The translations under genes and the position numbers were made by a program. The notes below the pieces were generated by a model. It saw only the letters and a list, made by a program, of their open reading frames with translations, did no database searches and was not told the DNA's origin. A DNA stretch of 64,000 nt, taken from the NCBI GenBank assembly GCA_963843275.1, contig CAWJJM010000012.1, positions 310,001 to 374,000 of the forward strand, written 5' to 3'. Positions 42,444 through 51,325 of the stretch are shown here, one piece after another; positions within the stretch are counted from its first letter, which is position 1, and each line of letters opens with the position of its first letter. This DNA is from CAWJJM01 sp963843275 (GTDB lineage: Bacteria > Acidobacteriota > Thermoanaerobaculia > Multivoradales > JBCCEF01).

Positions 42444-43151
42444 CTAGCGGTAGCCGATGCCCGGGTAGAGCAGGGAGATGGCGAGGTGGTGCACGGGCTG
42501 GAAGATCGGGGTGAAGAGCCGCCAGGCGATCAGCAGCCCGACCAGCGACAGCATCGGCTGCGCCGCCAGGAAGCGCTTGAAGCGCCGGGCGAACCCCTCG
42601 CCGAAGAGGATCGGGTAGACGGAGCCGCCGTCGAGGGGAGGCAGCGGCAGCAGGTTGAAGACCAGCAGGATCAGGTTGAGCGAGAAGAGGATGCTGACCA
42701 GCGGCACCAGCCCCTGGGCCCACGGGGCGAGCGAGGCGGTGACGCGTTCCAGCGAGATGGCGACCGGCGTCTGGAAGACGCCGAGCGCGATGCCCAGGCG
42801 GATCGCCAGGCCGGAGACGACGACCAGCAGCAGGTTGGCGGCGGGGCCGGCGGCCGCCATCAGCGCCTCGCGGCGCGGGTTGCGCTCCGCCCACAGCGGG
42901 TCGTAGGGCGCGCTGGCCCAGCCGATCATCCAGCCGCCCACCAGGAAAGAGACGATCGGCACCAGCACCGTGCCCACCGGCGAGCGCCGCACGTGGGGCA
43001 CGGGGTTGAGCGTCACCTGGCCGCCCTGGTAGGCGGTGGGGTCGCCGAGCTTCAGCGCCGCCCACGCGTGCGCCGCCTCGTGCAGGGTGAGCGACAGCAG
43101 GAAGGCGACGTACCAGGTGACGCCGAGGATCAGCTGGTCCGAGCCCATCAC
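42444..43151 (-). CDS. Site-2-protease-type membrane zinc metalloprotease (M50)
   Basis: A 235-residue integral membrane protein of the small M50/S2P class. The zinc motif HEAAHAW (HExxH) is at about residues 24-30 in TM1 and the third ligand is in LLPLPPLDGGSVYP, the conserved N/LxxPxxxLDGG segment. Five or more hydrophobic helices follow. It may cleave membrane-bound regulators, but no substrate is adjacent. It lies 22 bases downstream of the EF-G-2 stop on the same strand and could be co-transcribed. Confidence 0.88.
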   Translation of the reverse strand: MMGSDQLILGVTWYVAFLLSLTLHEAAHAWAALKLGDPTAYQGGQVTLNPVPHVRRSPVGTVLVPIVSFLVGGWMIGWASAPYDPLWAERNPRREALMAAAGPAANLLLVVVSGLAIRLGIALGVFQTPVAISLERVTASLAPWAQGLVPLVSILFSLNLILLVFNLLPLPPLDGGSVYPILFGEGFARRFKRFLAAQPMLSLVGLLIAWRLFTPIFQPVHHLAISLLYPGIGYR

Positions 43152-43173
43152 GGCCGGGGGCGCGCCACCGGCC

Positions 43174-45264
43174 TCAGTCCTCCTCGGCCAGCTCGCGCTT
43201 GCGCTCCTCGATCAGCTTCTCCTGGACGTTCCGCGGCACCTCCTCGTAGTGCGAGAACTCCATGTGGAAGCTGCCGCGCCCCTGGGTCATGGCGCGCAGG
43301 GAGGGCGCGTAGTCGAGCATCTCGGACATCGGGACCACGGCGCGGATCACCTGGTTGCCGTTCTGCGAGTCCATCCCCTGCGGCCGGCCACGGCGCTGCG
43401 ACAGGTCGCCGATGATGTCGCCGGTGAAGTCCTCGCCGGCGATGATCTCCACCGCCATCAACGGCTCGAGGATGGTGGCGCCGGCCTTGGCCATGGCGTC
43501 CTTGAAGGCCAGCGAGCCGGCGATCTTGAACGCCATCTCCGACGAGTCGACGTCGTGGTACTGGCCGTCCTGCAGCCGCACCCGGAAGTCGACCACCTTG
43601 AAGCCCGCGACGTAGCCGCGGCGGCGCGCCTCGTCGATGCCCTTCTCGACCGCCGGGCGGTAGCCCTGCGGGATGGAGCCGCCGAAGATCTCGTCCACGA
43701 AGTCGAAGTCGCCGCCCCGCGCCAGCGGCTCGATGCGGATCCGGCAGTCGGCGAACTGGCCGCGGCCGCCGGTCTGCTTCTTGTGGCGCCCGTGGCCGTC
43801 GGCCGGGCGCAGGATGGTCTCGCGGTAGGGCACCTTCGGCGGGTGGAGGATCACCTCGACGTTGTAGCGCCGCTTGAGCTTCGACACGGCGATCTCGGCG
43901 TGGCGCTGGCCGGTGCCGGTGAGCAGCCACTCGTGGGTCTCCTGGTCGCGGCCGGTGTGCAGCGAGATGTCCTCGTCCATCAGCCGCGTCAGCGCCTCGC
44001 CCACCTTCTCCTCGTCGCCCTTCGCCTTGGGCTCGATGGCGAACGACATGGCGGGCTCCGGCACGTTGATCCAGGCGAGCTTCACCGGGCGGTCCTTGCT
44101 GCACAGCGTGTCGCCGGTCGAGCTCTGCTTGAGCTTGGCGACCCCGCCGATGTCGCCGGCCACCAGGTGGTCGACCTTGGTGCCCTGCTTGCCCTGGATC
44201 GCCATCAGGCCGCCGATCTTCTCGGTGTCCTCGAGGCGCGGGTTCCACAGGCCGGTGCCGTCGGAGGCGAGGGTGCCGCGCACCACCCGCAGCAGGCTGA
44301 TCTTGCCGGTGAAGGGATCCTGCATCGTCTTGAAGACCAGTGCGGCGGCCGGGCCGGAGGGATCGGTCTCCACCTCGGTGGCCTCGCCGCCGATGGTGGC
44401 GGCGGGGAAGGTGCCGCGGTCGACGGGGGAGGGAGCGAGGGCGGTCACGGCGTCGAGCAGGGCGGACGAGCCGATGCCGTGCAGCGCCGCCGAGGCGGTC
44501 ACCGGGAACAGGGCGCGCCGGGCCACCGCCCGCGCCAGCCCGCTCTCCAGCTCTTCCTGCGTCAGCGTCCCCTCCTCGAAGAAGCGCTCCATCAGCTTGT
44601 CGTCGGTCTCCGCCACCGCCTCGATCAGCTTGGTCCGCCACTCCTCGACCGCGCCCTCGAGCTCGGCCGGCACCGCCCCCTCCGCGCCCTTGCCGTCGCC
44701 GTCGCGGTCGTAGGTGAGGGCGCGGCCGCGCACCAGGTCGACGACGCCCGTGAAGCCGCCCTCGGAACCGATCGGGAGCTGCACCGGCACCACCTCGCGG
44801 CCGAAGGCGGCCACCAGCTTGTCGACCGCGCCGCTGAAGCTCGCCCGCTCGCGGTCCATGCGGGTGAGGTGCAGCAGCACCGGCTGGTCGATCTCGGCGG
44901 CGAACGCCCAGGCCTTCTCGGTGGTGACCTCGACCCCCGCCACCGCCGAGACGCACAGCAGGAGGGCGTCGGCGGCGCGCATCGCCGAGCGCGTCTCGGT
45001 GAAGAAGATGCCGTAGCCGGGGCAGTCGAGCAGGTTGACCTTGTGGCCGCGCCAGGGGACGAAGCAGGCGGCGAGACCGATCGAGATGCCGCGCTCGACC
45101 TCCTCGGGATCGAAGTCGGTCACGGTGTTGCCGTCCTCGACGTGGGCCATCCGGTTGACGGCGCCGCCGGCGTGGAGCAGCGCGCTCGTCAGCGTCGTCT
45201 TGCCGGTGTCGTTGTGACCGCCGACGGCGAGGTTGCGGATCTTGTCGGAGCTCTCGACCTGCAT
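43174..45264 (-). CDS. EF-G-2-type translational GTPase (EF-G paralogue)
   Basis: A full-length 696-residue EF-G homologue, different from fusA. The P-loop is GHNDTGKTTLTSALL, G3 is DCPGYGIFF and G4 is TRMD. The catalytic His of DTPGH is Tyr here and NKxD is TRMD; both changes are also seen in the EF-G-2 group of Thermus and actinobacteria, so they mark the subfamily rather than damage. Domains II-V are intact (VDSSEMAFKIAGSLAF, MDSQNGNQVIRAVVPMSEML). Its role is not translocation proper and remains unclear. The frame is clean, in contrast to fusA. AGGAGG precedes the ATG. Confidence 0.9.
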   Translation of the reverse strand: MQVESSDKIRNLAVGGHNDTGKTTLTSALLHAGGAVNRMAHVEDGNTVTDFDPEEVERGISIGLAACFVPWRGHKVNLLDCPGYGIFFTETRSAMRAADALLLCVSAVAGVEVTTEKAWAFAAEIDQPVLLHLTRMDRERASFSGAVDKLVAAFGREVVPVQLPIGSEGGFTGVVDLVRGRALTYDRDGDGKGAEGAVPAELEGAVEEWRTKLIEAVAETDDKLMERFFEEGTLTQEELESGLARAVARRALFPVTASAALHGIGSSALLDAVTALAPSPVDRGTFPAATIGGEATEVETDPSGPAAALVFKTMQDPFTGKISLLRVVRGTLASDGTGLWNPRLEDTEKIGGLMAIQGKQGTKVDHLVAGDIGGVAKLKQSSTGDTLCSKDRPVKLAWINVPEPAMSFAIEPKAKGDEEKVGEALTRLMDEDISLHTGRDQETHEWLLTGTGQRHAEIAVSKLKRRYNVEVILHPPKVPYRETILRPADGHGRHKKQTGGRGQFADCRIRIEPLARGGDFDFVDEIFGGSIPQGYRPAVEKGIDEARRRGYVAGFKVVDFRVRLQDGQYHDVDSSEMAFKIAGSLAFKDAMAKAGATILEPLMAVEIIAGEDFTGDIIGDLSQRRGRPQGMDSQNGNQVIRAVVPMSEMLDYAPSLRAMTQGRGSFHMEFSHYEEVPRNVQEKLIEERKRELAEED

Positions 45265-45302
45265 GGGAAAGGAACCTCCTAGGGAATCGTCAACGGCCGA
45301 CG

Positions 45303-45313
45303 ACTATAGCATA
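45303..45313 (-). promoter_or_regulatory. Overlapping -10 candidates for the EF-G-2 gene
   Basis: On the minus strand TATGCT (45313-45308) and TATAGT (45308-45303) overlap by one base, about 40 bases before the ATG. No convincing -35 is visible. Confidence 0.35.
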
Positions 45314-45432
45314 GGGTCGGCGCCCGGACGGGTGCCCCGGATCCTACGCTAAATCCCATGTACACGGTCACTTACAGTCCTTTCTCGCCACTCTCCGGAA
45401 GCCCTGCGGAACCCCTGCGGACGGGCTCGGGC

Positions 45433-45438
45433 TAGAAT
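45433..45438 (+). promoter_or_regulatory. -10 element before the Ser/Thr kinase gene
   Basis: TAGAAT lies 19 bases before ATG 45458, in the 193-base divergent region shared with the EF-G-2 gene. Confidence 0.35.
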
Positions 45439-45457
45439 TGCCGTCGGCGAATCCCCC

Positions 45458-47473
45458 ATGCCCGCACCCGGCATCCAGAGGCTCGGTCGCTACGAGATCC
45501 AGGCGGAGCTCGGACACGGCTCCATGGGCATCGTCTACCTGGCCCGCGATCCCCTGATCGGGCGGCTGGTGGCGCTGAAGGTCTTCCGCACCAACCTGGC
45601 CGGGGACGACGAGGAGCTGGGCCGCTTCCGCTCGCGCTTCCTGCGCGAGGCGCAGAGCGCCGGGATCCTCTCGCACCCCAACATCGTCACCATCCACGAC
45701 GTCGTGGAGAAGAGTGCCGAAGGCGCCACCTTCATCGCCATGGAGTACGTCCAGGGGAGCAACCTCAAGGAGCTGCTGCGCTTCGGCCGGCCGCTCGCGC
45801 TCGACGCCGTCCTCGAGATCGTCCGGCAGATCGCCGAGGCCCTCGACTACGCCCACTCGAAGGGCGTCGTCCACCGCGACGTGAAACCGGCGAACGTGCT
45901 GCTGACGCCCGACCGTCAGGTCAAGATCACCGACTTCGGCATCGCCCGCTTCGACACCTCCAACCTGACCGTCCACGGCCAGCTCCTCGGCACCCCGAAC
46001 TACATGTCGCCGGAGCAGGTGCAGGGGCGGGACGTCGACCACCGCAGCGACCTGTTCTCCCTCGGCGTGATCGTCTACGAGCTGATCACCCGGCAGAAGC
46101 CGTTCCAGGGCGACAGCGTCGCCGCCGTGACCCACCGCATCGTCTACGAACCGTTCACGCCGGCCGAGGAGTACGTCGGGGAGCTGCCCCCGGGGCTCCG
46201 CCGGCTGTTCAGCCGCGCCCTCGCCAAGCGGCCCGAGCGGCGGTACGCGCGGGCCGGCGAGCTGGCCGACGAGCTCGAGCGGGCGGCCTCGCGGACCCGG
46301 AGCGAGGCGGCGCTCAGCGCGACGCAGAGCGTCCCGCCGCCGGCCGCCGCGAGCGAGGAGCACGACACCTTGCCCGGCACCGTGGTCACGCCGCCGCCGC
46401 CTGCCTCGCCGGAGCCGCCGGCGGGCTGGCGGCGGCGTCTGGCCGCCGGGTTCGCTCCCCTCGGCCGCCGGCTCGCCCCCCTCGGCCGCCGGGTGGCGCC
46501 CGCGCGCCGCGCCGCGCTCGCCGTGGCGGACCGTCTGCTCCCCCACCACCGGCCACCGCCCCGCCGGCTCGGCCTGGTGGTCGCGGTGACGGTGACGGCG
46601 TGCCTGGCGGTGGGGCTGCCGCTGCTGATGTGGGTCCGGCACGCCGGCGGCGGTGGGGTGGCCGCGGGCCGCGAGGAGCGCCTGCGCGCCGAGTACCTCG
46701 ACCTCGTGCGCGAGGGCCTGCGCAAGCAGCACGGCGGCGATCCCCTCGGCGCCGCGGTGGACTTCGGCCGCGCCGAGGTGCTGGCCCCCGAGCGACCGCG
46801 GATCGCGGAGCTGCGCCGGCAGGCGGAGCAGGAGGCGCGGGAGAGCCGGTTGAGCGCGCAGCGGGCGGAGCAGGTGGCGCTGCAGGTCGAGGCGGCACAG
46901 GCGGCCCTCGACGCCGGCCGCTACCAGGAGGCGTTGGCCACCGCCGGCGTGGTCCTCGAGGTCGACCCCGACCACCCCGACGCGGCGTCGATCGCCGGCC
47001 GGGCGCGGCGCGAGCTGGCCCGCGAAGCGGCGGCCCGCCGGCGGGCCGCGGCGGCGCCGCCCCCCGCCCCGCCGCAGGTGGAGACCGAGACCGCCCAGCC
47101 GGCGGAGACCGCGGCGGCGGGCGCCGCCGACCGGGCGGAGCCGGTCAAGGCCTTCCTCAGCGTCCGCCTCGAGGCCGCCGGGGAGGGCACCTTCCGCCTC
47201 ACCTCGGACGGCCGCCTGCTGGTGAACTGGGGCTACGAGAACGTCGACCGCAAGGGGCTCTTCCGCCGCAAGGAGCCCTACCGGGGGGTGTTGACCTTCA
47301 AGGAGATCGAGGTCGAGCCCGGTGCCCACCAGCTCGATCTGTCGGTGACCCCGGACGGCGCCCCGGCCCGCACCACCAGCTTGGAGGCCGACTTCCCGGC
47401 CGGCTCCACCCGCCACCTGGAGATCGTGCTGGACGACGACGGCACGCTGCACGCGGCCCTCGACGGCACCTAG
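45458..47473 (+). CDS. Membrane Ser/Thr protein kinase with periplasmic C-terminal domain
   Basis: A Hanks-type kinase of 671 residues. The catalytic domain (~1-270) has LGHGSMGIVYLARD (glycine loop), ALKVF (Lys), VHRDVKPANVLLT (catalytic loop), DFGIARF and NYMSPEQVQGRD. A Pro/Arg-rich linker leads to one TM helix (~370-392, LVVAVTVTACLAVGLPLLMW). Outside it is an Ala/Arg/Glu-rich helical part with TPR-like repeats (~400-520), a low-complexity stretch, and a C-terminal beta domain (~560-665). There are no PASTA repeats, so it is not a typical PknB; the outer part may sense an envelope signal. Confidence 0.9.
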   Translation: MPAPGIQRLGRYEIQAELGHGSMGIVYLARDPLIGRLVALKVFRTNLAGDDEELGRFRSRFLREAQSAGILSHPNIVTIHDVVEKSAEGATFIAMEYVQGSNLKELLRFGRPLALDAVLEIVRQIAEALDYAHSKGVVHRDVKPANVLLTPDRQVKITDFGIARFDTSNLTVHGQLLGTPNYMSPEQVQGRDVDHRSDLFSLGVIVYELITRQKPFQGDSVAAVTHRIVYEPFTPAEEYVGELPPGLRRLFSRALAKRPERRYARAGELADELERAASRTRSEAALSATQSVPPPAAASEEHDTLPGTVVTPPPPASPEPPAGWRRRLAAGFAPLGRRLAPLGRRVAPARRAALAVADRLLPHHRPPPRRLGLVVAVTVTACLAVGLPLLMWVRHAGGGGVAAGREERLRAEYLDLVREGLRKQHGGDPLGAAVDFGRAEVLAPERPRIAELRRQAEQEARESRLSAQRAEQVALQVEAAQAALDAGRYQEALATAGVVLEVDPDHPDAASIAGRARRELAREAAARRRAAAAPPPAPPQVETETAQPAETAAAGAADRAEPVKAFLSVRLEAAGEGTFRLTSDGRLLVNWGYENVDRKGLFRRKEPYRGVLTFKEIEVEPGAHQLDLSVTPDGAPARTTSLEADFPAGSTRHLEIVLDDDGTLHAALDGT

Positions 47474-47492
47474 GGCGAGATCCGACCGGGGA

Positions 47493-47528
47493 GCCTCGCG
47501 AGGCCCGCGCGGTCGCTGCGCGGCGACC
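47493..47528. terminator. Hairpins between convergent kinase and M16 genes
   Basis: GCCTCGCGAGGC (47493-47504, perfect palindrome) and GGTCGC-TGCGCG-GCGACC (47511-47528) lie between the kinase stop and the M16 stop. There is no T run, so termination is a guess. Confidence 0.3.
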
Positions 47529-47563
47529 GGGTGGGCGCCGGCGCCGCGAGAACCGACGCGCCG

Positions 47564-48944
47564 TCAGCCGCCGTCCGCCGCGGGCTCGGCCGTCGGGTGC
47601 ACCGTGACCGGCCCGAGCGCGGCGAGCTGCGCGGCGAGCTCGTCCGCCGGCCCGACCGCGACGATCGCCAGCCGGTCCGGGTGGAGATGGCGCTGCGCCG
47701 CCGCCTGCACCGCCGCGGCGTCGATCGCCCGCAGCCGCTCCGGCAGGAGGTCGTAGTAGTCGTCGCCGAGCTCGTGCACGGCGAGCGTCTCCAGACGGCC
47801 GACCAGGTCGGTGGCCGACTGCAGGGTGTAGGGGAAGGTTCCGATCAGGTAGCTGCGCGCGTCCTCGAGCTCGTCGTCCGCCACCGGCTCGTCGCGGATC
47901 CGCCGCAGCTCCGCCAGCACCTCGGCGGCCGCGGCCCCCGCCTTGCCGGTGGCGACGGCGGTGCGCACGGCGAACGGTCCCGGGCCGCGCCGGCCGTCGA
48001 AGCGGCTGCTGGCGCCGTAGGTGTACCCGTTGCGCTCCCGGAGGTTGAGGTTGATACGGCTGGTGAACTTCCCGCCCAGCACGGCGTTCATCACCGTCGC
48101 CGCGAGGTAGTCCGGGTGCGAGCGGGCGATCCCCGCGTGCCCCAGCCGCAGCTCGGTCTGCGCGCCGTGGGGGCGATCGACGATCTCCACCCGGACACCC
48201 TCCGAGGCCGGTGCCGTCACCGTCACCGGCGCCGGCGGCCGCCCGGGCGGCAGCGACCCCAGGCGCTCCTCCGCCCGCTCGGCGAACGCCTCGGGATCGA
48301 GGTCGCCGGCGGCGATGAGCAGGCCGGCGGCCGGCGCGTAGCAGGCGCCGAAGAACGCCTCGACCCGGTCGCGGTCGAGGCGCGCCAGGCTCTCCTCGTC
48401 CCCGAGCAGCGAGCGGCCGTACGGCGCCTCGCCGTAGACCGTACGCGCGAAGCGGCGGTCGGCCAGAAAGCCCGGGTCCGCCCGGCGCCGCAGCAGCTCC
48501 GTGGTGCGGCGCCGGAGCTGGCGCTCCACCTCCTCCGGCGGGAACACCGACCCGGTGGCGAGCTCGACGAGCAGGTCGAGCCCGGCCGCGGCGTGGCGCG
48601 AGACCAGCTGCAGGTCGAGGTAGCCGACGTCCCAGTCGGCATTGCTGGCGAAGCGCCCGCCCAGGTCCGCCACCGCCGCGGCGATCGCCAGGGCGTCGGC
48701 CCGGGCAGTCCCCTCGTCGAGGAGGCTGGCGGTCAGCGACGCCACCCCGCCGGCGGCGGCGGGCTCGCGGTCGCCGCCGGCGGGGAACAGCAGGCCCAGG
48801 TCGACCAGCGGCACGCGGGCCGCGCGGGCGGCGAGCAGGGTCATCCCGTTCGACAGGCGCCGGCGCAGGAACGGCGGGAAGCGGAAGGGCCGGATCGCCG
48901 CCGCCGGCGGTCGGGACGTCGCGGCGCGGGCCGGCCGCGCTCAC
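47564..48944 (-). CDS. M16-family peptidase-like protein, catalytic motif absent, probable frameshift near start
   Basis: An M16 (insulinase/pitrilysin) subunit without the HxxEH zinc motif; the matching region reads ASNADWDVGYLDLQ. The usual opening LRRRLSNGMTLLAA lies partly upstream of the first ATG (48844) in a stretch with no start codon. GTG 48944 overlaps the upstream stop (GTGA) but is out of frame by one base; one extra base at about 48896-48910 would join them into 459 residues. It probably pairs with the active subunit encoded just upstream, as in other active/inactive M16 heterodimers. The start is therefore uncertain. Confidence 0.8.
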
Positions 48945-50233
48945 GCCGTCTCCCGCGGCACCACGGTCACCACCGCCCGCCGCTCCGGGCGCAGCCAGCC
49001 GGCGGCGAGGTCCCGCACCTCGGTGCCGCCGACGTCGCGGTAGCGGCCCGGTTCGCCGGCCAGGCGGCCGGGATCGTCGAACAGGGTGGCGTACTGCGAC
49101 AGCAGATCGGCGCGGCTGTCGATCTTCTCGACCGCCGAGTAGAAGTCGTGCAGAACCCGCTGGCGGGCGCGCTCGAGGCGTTCCTCGGCCACCACCTCGA
49201 CGGCGGCGCGCTCGACCGGCTCGGTCAGCGCCGCGGCGAGCTCGGCCGGGTCGATCCCGGGGCGGGCGGTGGCGATCAGCAGGAAGGTGGCGGCGAGCTC
49301 GGTGGGGTAGACGTAGGCGGCCACGTCCTGCGCGATCTGCCGCCGGTAGACCAGCTCCTCGTAGAGCAGGCTCGCCTTGCCGGTGGCCAGCATCGTCGAC
49401 AGCAGGTCGGCGGCGTACCAGGCGGGCTCGCCCATCGCCGGCACCGGGTAGCCGACGTAGACGCGCGGCAGGTGGACGTCGTCGGGCAGCACCTCGCGGC
49501 GCTCGCCGCCGCCGTCCGGCAGCGCCGCCCGCACCGCCGGCGCCTCGGGTCCGCGCGGCAGGTCGCCGAACCAGCGCTCCACGAGGTCGCGCGCCGTGCC
49601 GGGGTCGAAGTCGCCGGCGAGGGTGAGCACGGCGTTGTTGGGCGCGTAGAAGGTGCGGAAGAACTCCTCCACCTCCGCCAGCGTGGCCGCGGCGATGTCC
49701 TCCATGGTGCCGATCACCGGCCAGTGGTAGGGGTGGGGCAGGGGGTAGAGCAGCTCGTGGAGGCGCTCCATCGCCCGGCCGTAGGGCTGGTTGTCGACCC
49801 GCTGGCGGCGCTCGTTCATCACCACGGAGCGCTGGTTCTCGAGCTTCTCGGCGGTCATCGCCGGCAGCAGGAAGCCCATGCGGTCGGACTCCAGCCACAG
49901 GCCCATCTCGAGGTGGTGGGCGGGCAGGGTCTCGTAGTAGTTGGTGCGGTCGTACCAGGTCGAGCCGTTGGCGACGCCCCCGACCTGCTGGATGTAGCGG
50001 AAGTGGTCGTTGGTGCCGAGGTGGGCGCTGCCCTGGAAGAGCATGTGCTCGAACAGGTGCGCGAAGCCGGTGTGGCCGGGCCGCTCGTTCTTCGAGCCGA
50101 CGTGGTACCAGAGGTTCACCGCGGCCAACGGCAGGCTGCGGTCCGGGTGCAGGACCAGGCGCAGCCCGTTGGCGAGGGTGTGGCGCTCGACGGTGAGATC
50201 GATGGCGGGTTGCGGGGAGGTGGTGGGGACCAT
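48941..50233 (-). CDS. M16-family zinc metallopeptidase, catalytic subunit
   Basis: A 430-residue protein with the inverted zinc motif HLFEH in HTGFAHLFEHMLFQGSAHLG (~residues 54-73) and the distal Glu in NQRSVVMNERRQRVD. NLWYHVGSKNERPG and the C-terminal half support the family. No signal peptide is evident, so it is probably cytoplasmic. It is first in a two-gene operon with an inactive partner, and divergent from lexA. A TTGACA-N18-TACACT promoter lies upstream with a 12-base palindrome in its spacer. Confidence 0.92.
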   Translation of the reverse strand: MVPTTSPQPAIDLTVERHTLANGLRLVLHPDRSLPLAAVNLWYHVGSKNERPGHTGFAHLFEHMLFQGSAHLGTNDHFRYIQQVGGVANGSTWYDRTNYYETLPAHHLEMGLWLESDRMGFLLPAMTAEKLENQRSVVMNERRQRVDNQPYGRAMERLHELLYPLPHPYHWPVIGTMEDIAAATLAEVEEFFRTFYAPNNAVLTLAGDFDPGTARDLVERWFGDLPRGPEAPAVRAALPDGGGERREVLPDDVHLPRVYVGYPVPAMGEPAWYAADLLSTMLATGKASLLYEELVYRRQIAQDVAAYVYPTELAATFLLIATARPGIDPAELAAALTEPVERAAVEVVAEERLERARQRVLHDFYSAVEKIDSRADLLSQYATLFDDPGRLAGEPGRYRDVGGTEVRDLAAGWLRPERRAVVTVVPRETA

Positions 50234-50289
50234 GCGGCGGCGGGGGCGCGGTGGACCGGCCTCCGCGAAGGGGCGGTGCGCGAGCGGCC

Positions 50290-50319
50290 AGTGTAGTCAG
50301 CGCCTCCGGAGGCTGTCAA
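50290..50319 (-). promoter_or_regulatory. Promoter of the M16 operon with internal palindrome
   Basis: Minus-strand TTGACA (50319-50314), 18-base spacer and TACACT (50295-50290). A perfect palindrome GCCTCCGGAGGC (50302-50313) fills the spacer, a position where a bound protein would block or remodel the promoter. Confidence 0.55.
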
Positions 50320-50367
50320 GGAAGCGTCGGCGGCCGCGGCGCGCCGCGGGAACGCGGGTCCGGCGGC

Positions 50368-50397
50368 TTGACATACGCTCGGTTACCGCCGTAGCAT
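50368..50397 (+). promoter_or_regulatory. lexA promoter, leaderless layout
   Basis: TTGACA (50368-50373), 18-base spacer and TAGCAT (50392-50397), then six bases to ATG 50404. The predicted start of transcription coincides with the start codon. GGCGG / CCGCC arms flank the -35 and -10; I could not identify a LexA box with confidence. Confidence 0.6.
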
Positions 50398-50403
50398 CGC
50401 GCC

Positions 50404-51039
50404 ATGGCCAGGCGACCGGTTTACCTCACCGAGCGGCAGCGCGACATCCTCGAGTACATCCAGCAGTTCCAGGGGGAGCGCGGGATCGCGCCCACCCACC
50501 GCGAGATCTGCGAGCGCTTCGGGTACTCGTCCTACGGCACCGTCTACAAGCACCTCAAGCTGCTGCAGCAGAAGGGCTTCCTGCGCAAGGACTGGAACCA
50601 GAAGCGTGGCATCGAGCTGCTGCGCCCGGTGCCGGGCGGCGAGTCGGCGTTCGACGGCGAGTTGGAGCTGCCGTTCTATGGCCGCATCGCCGCCGGCCAG
50701 CCGATCGAGGCGCTGCCGGGCCACGACACCCTGGGGGTGCCGCAGCACCTGCTGGGGCGCCGCCGCGGCGAGCACTACGTGCTGGAGGTGGTCGGCGAGT
50801 CGATGATCGACGAGGGCATCCACGAGGGCGACCTGGTCATCGTCCTGCAGCGCGAGCTCGCCGAGCCCGGCGACATGGTGGTGGCCCTGGTCGGCAACGA
50901 CGCGACGCTGAAGCGCTTCTTCCCCGAGGGCGACACGGTCCGCCTGCAGCCGGCGAACCCCCACATGGAGCCGATCCGGGTCCCGGCGCGCGAGGTGCGC
51001 GTGCAGGGGATCGTCGTCGGCCTGATGCGTCGCTTCTAG
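50404..51039 (+). CDS. lexA: LexA repressor
   Basis: The SOS repressor, 211 residues. The winged helix domain has LTERQRDILEYIQQFQ and the recognition region SYGTVYKHLKLLQQKGFLRK. The self-cleavage site Ala97-Gly98 (RIAAGQP) and the catalytic pair Ser133 (GESMIDEG) and Lys170 (ATLKRF) are intact. The recognition helix differs from the enterobacterial one, so a different SOS box is expected. It is a single gene, divergent from the M16 operon. Confidence 0.96.
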   Translation: MARRPVYLTERQRDILEYIQQFQGERGIAPTHREICERFGYSSYGTVYKHLKLLQQKGFLRKDWNQKRGIELLRPVPGGESAFDGELELPFYGRIAAGQPIEALPGHDTLGVPQHLLGRRRGEHYVLEVVGESMIDEGIHEGDLVIVLQRELAEPGDMVVALVGNDATLKRFFPEGDTVRLQPANPHMEPIRVPAREVRVQGIVVGLMRRF

Positions 51040-51284
51040 CGACATCGCGAGGGGCGGCTCCCGCTCCGCTCGCGCCGCGGGGGACGCCTCGCGCCGGCTG
51101 CGCCCGCTCTCGGCGAAGGCCGGCAAGGGTCGCAGGCACCTCGTTTCCAAGGGGGGTGACAGGCTCCTTCTTCCGACCCCGGTGGGGCCCCCGGCGGGGG
51201 CGGCGCGCGCTCGCAGGCGGCTCTCGCCGACGCTCGCGACGCGGGGCCTCCGGGGGGCGGGCGACGCGCCCTGCGGGGCTGCGG

Positions 51285-51313
51285 TTGGGCCCGAGGGGGG
51301 TTGGGGGTAGAAT
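51285..51313 (+). promoter_or_regulatory. pilT promoter candidate
   Basis: TTGGGC (51285-51290), 17-base spacer and TAGAAT (51308-51313), 12 bases before ATG 51326. There is no Shine-Dalgarno. The rest of the 286-base gap after lexA is GC-rich and contains the stretch GGTGACAGGCTCCTTCTTCC at ~51157-51176; I see no gene. Confidence 0.45.
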
Positions 51314-51325
51314 CCGCGGCGGCTT

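Noticed and set aside
50234..50403. A known SOS box at lexA
   Set aside because: Neither the enterobacterial CTGT-N8-ACAG nor the Gram-positive GAAC-N4-GTTC form is present; only unassigned palindromes are seen.
51157..51176. REP-like or mobile-element remnant (GGTGACAGGCTCCTTCTTCC)
   Set aside because: It resembles repeat families I remember from related genomes, but there is only one copy here and no inverted partner or transposase, so it cannot be supported.
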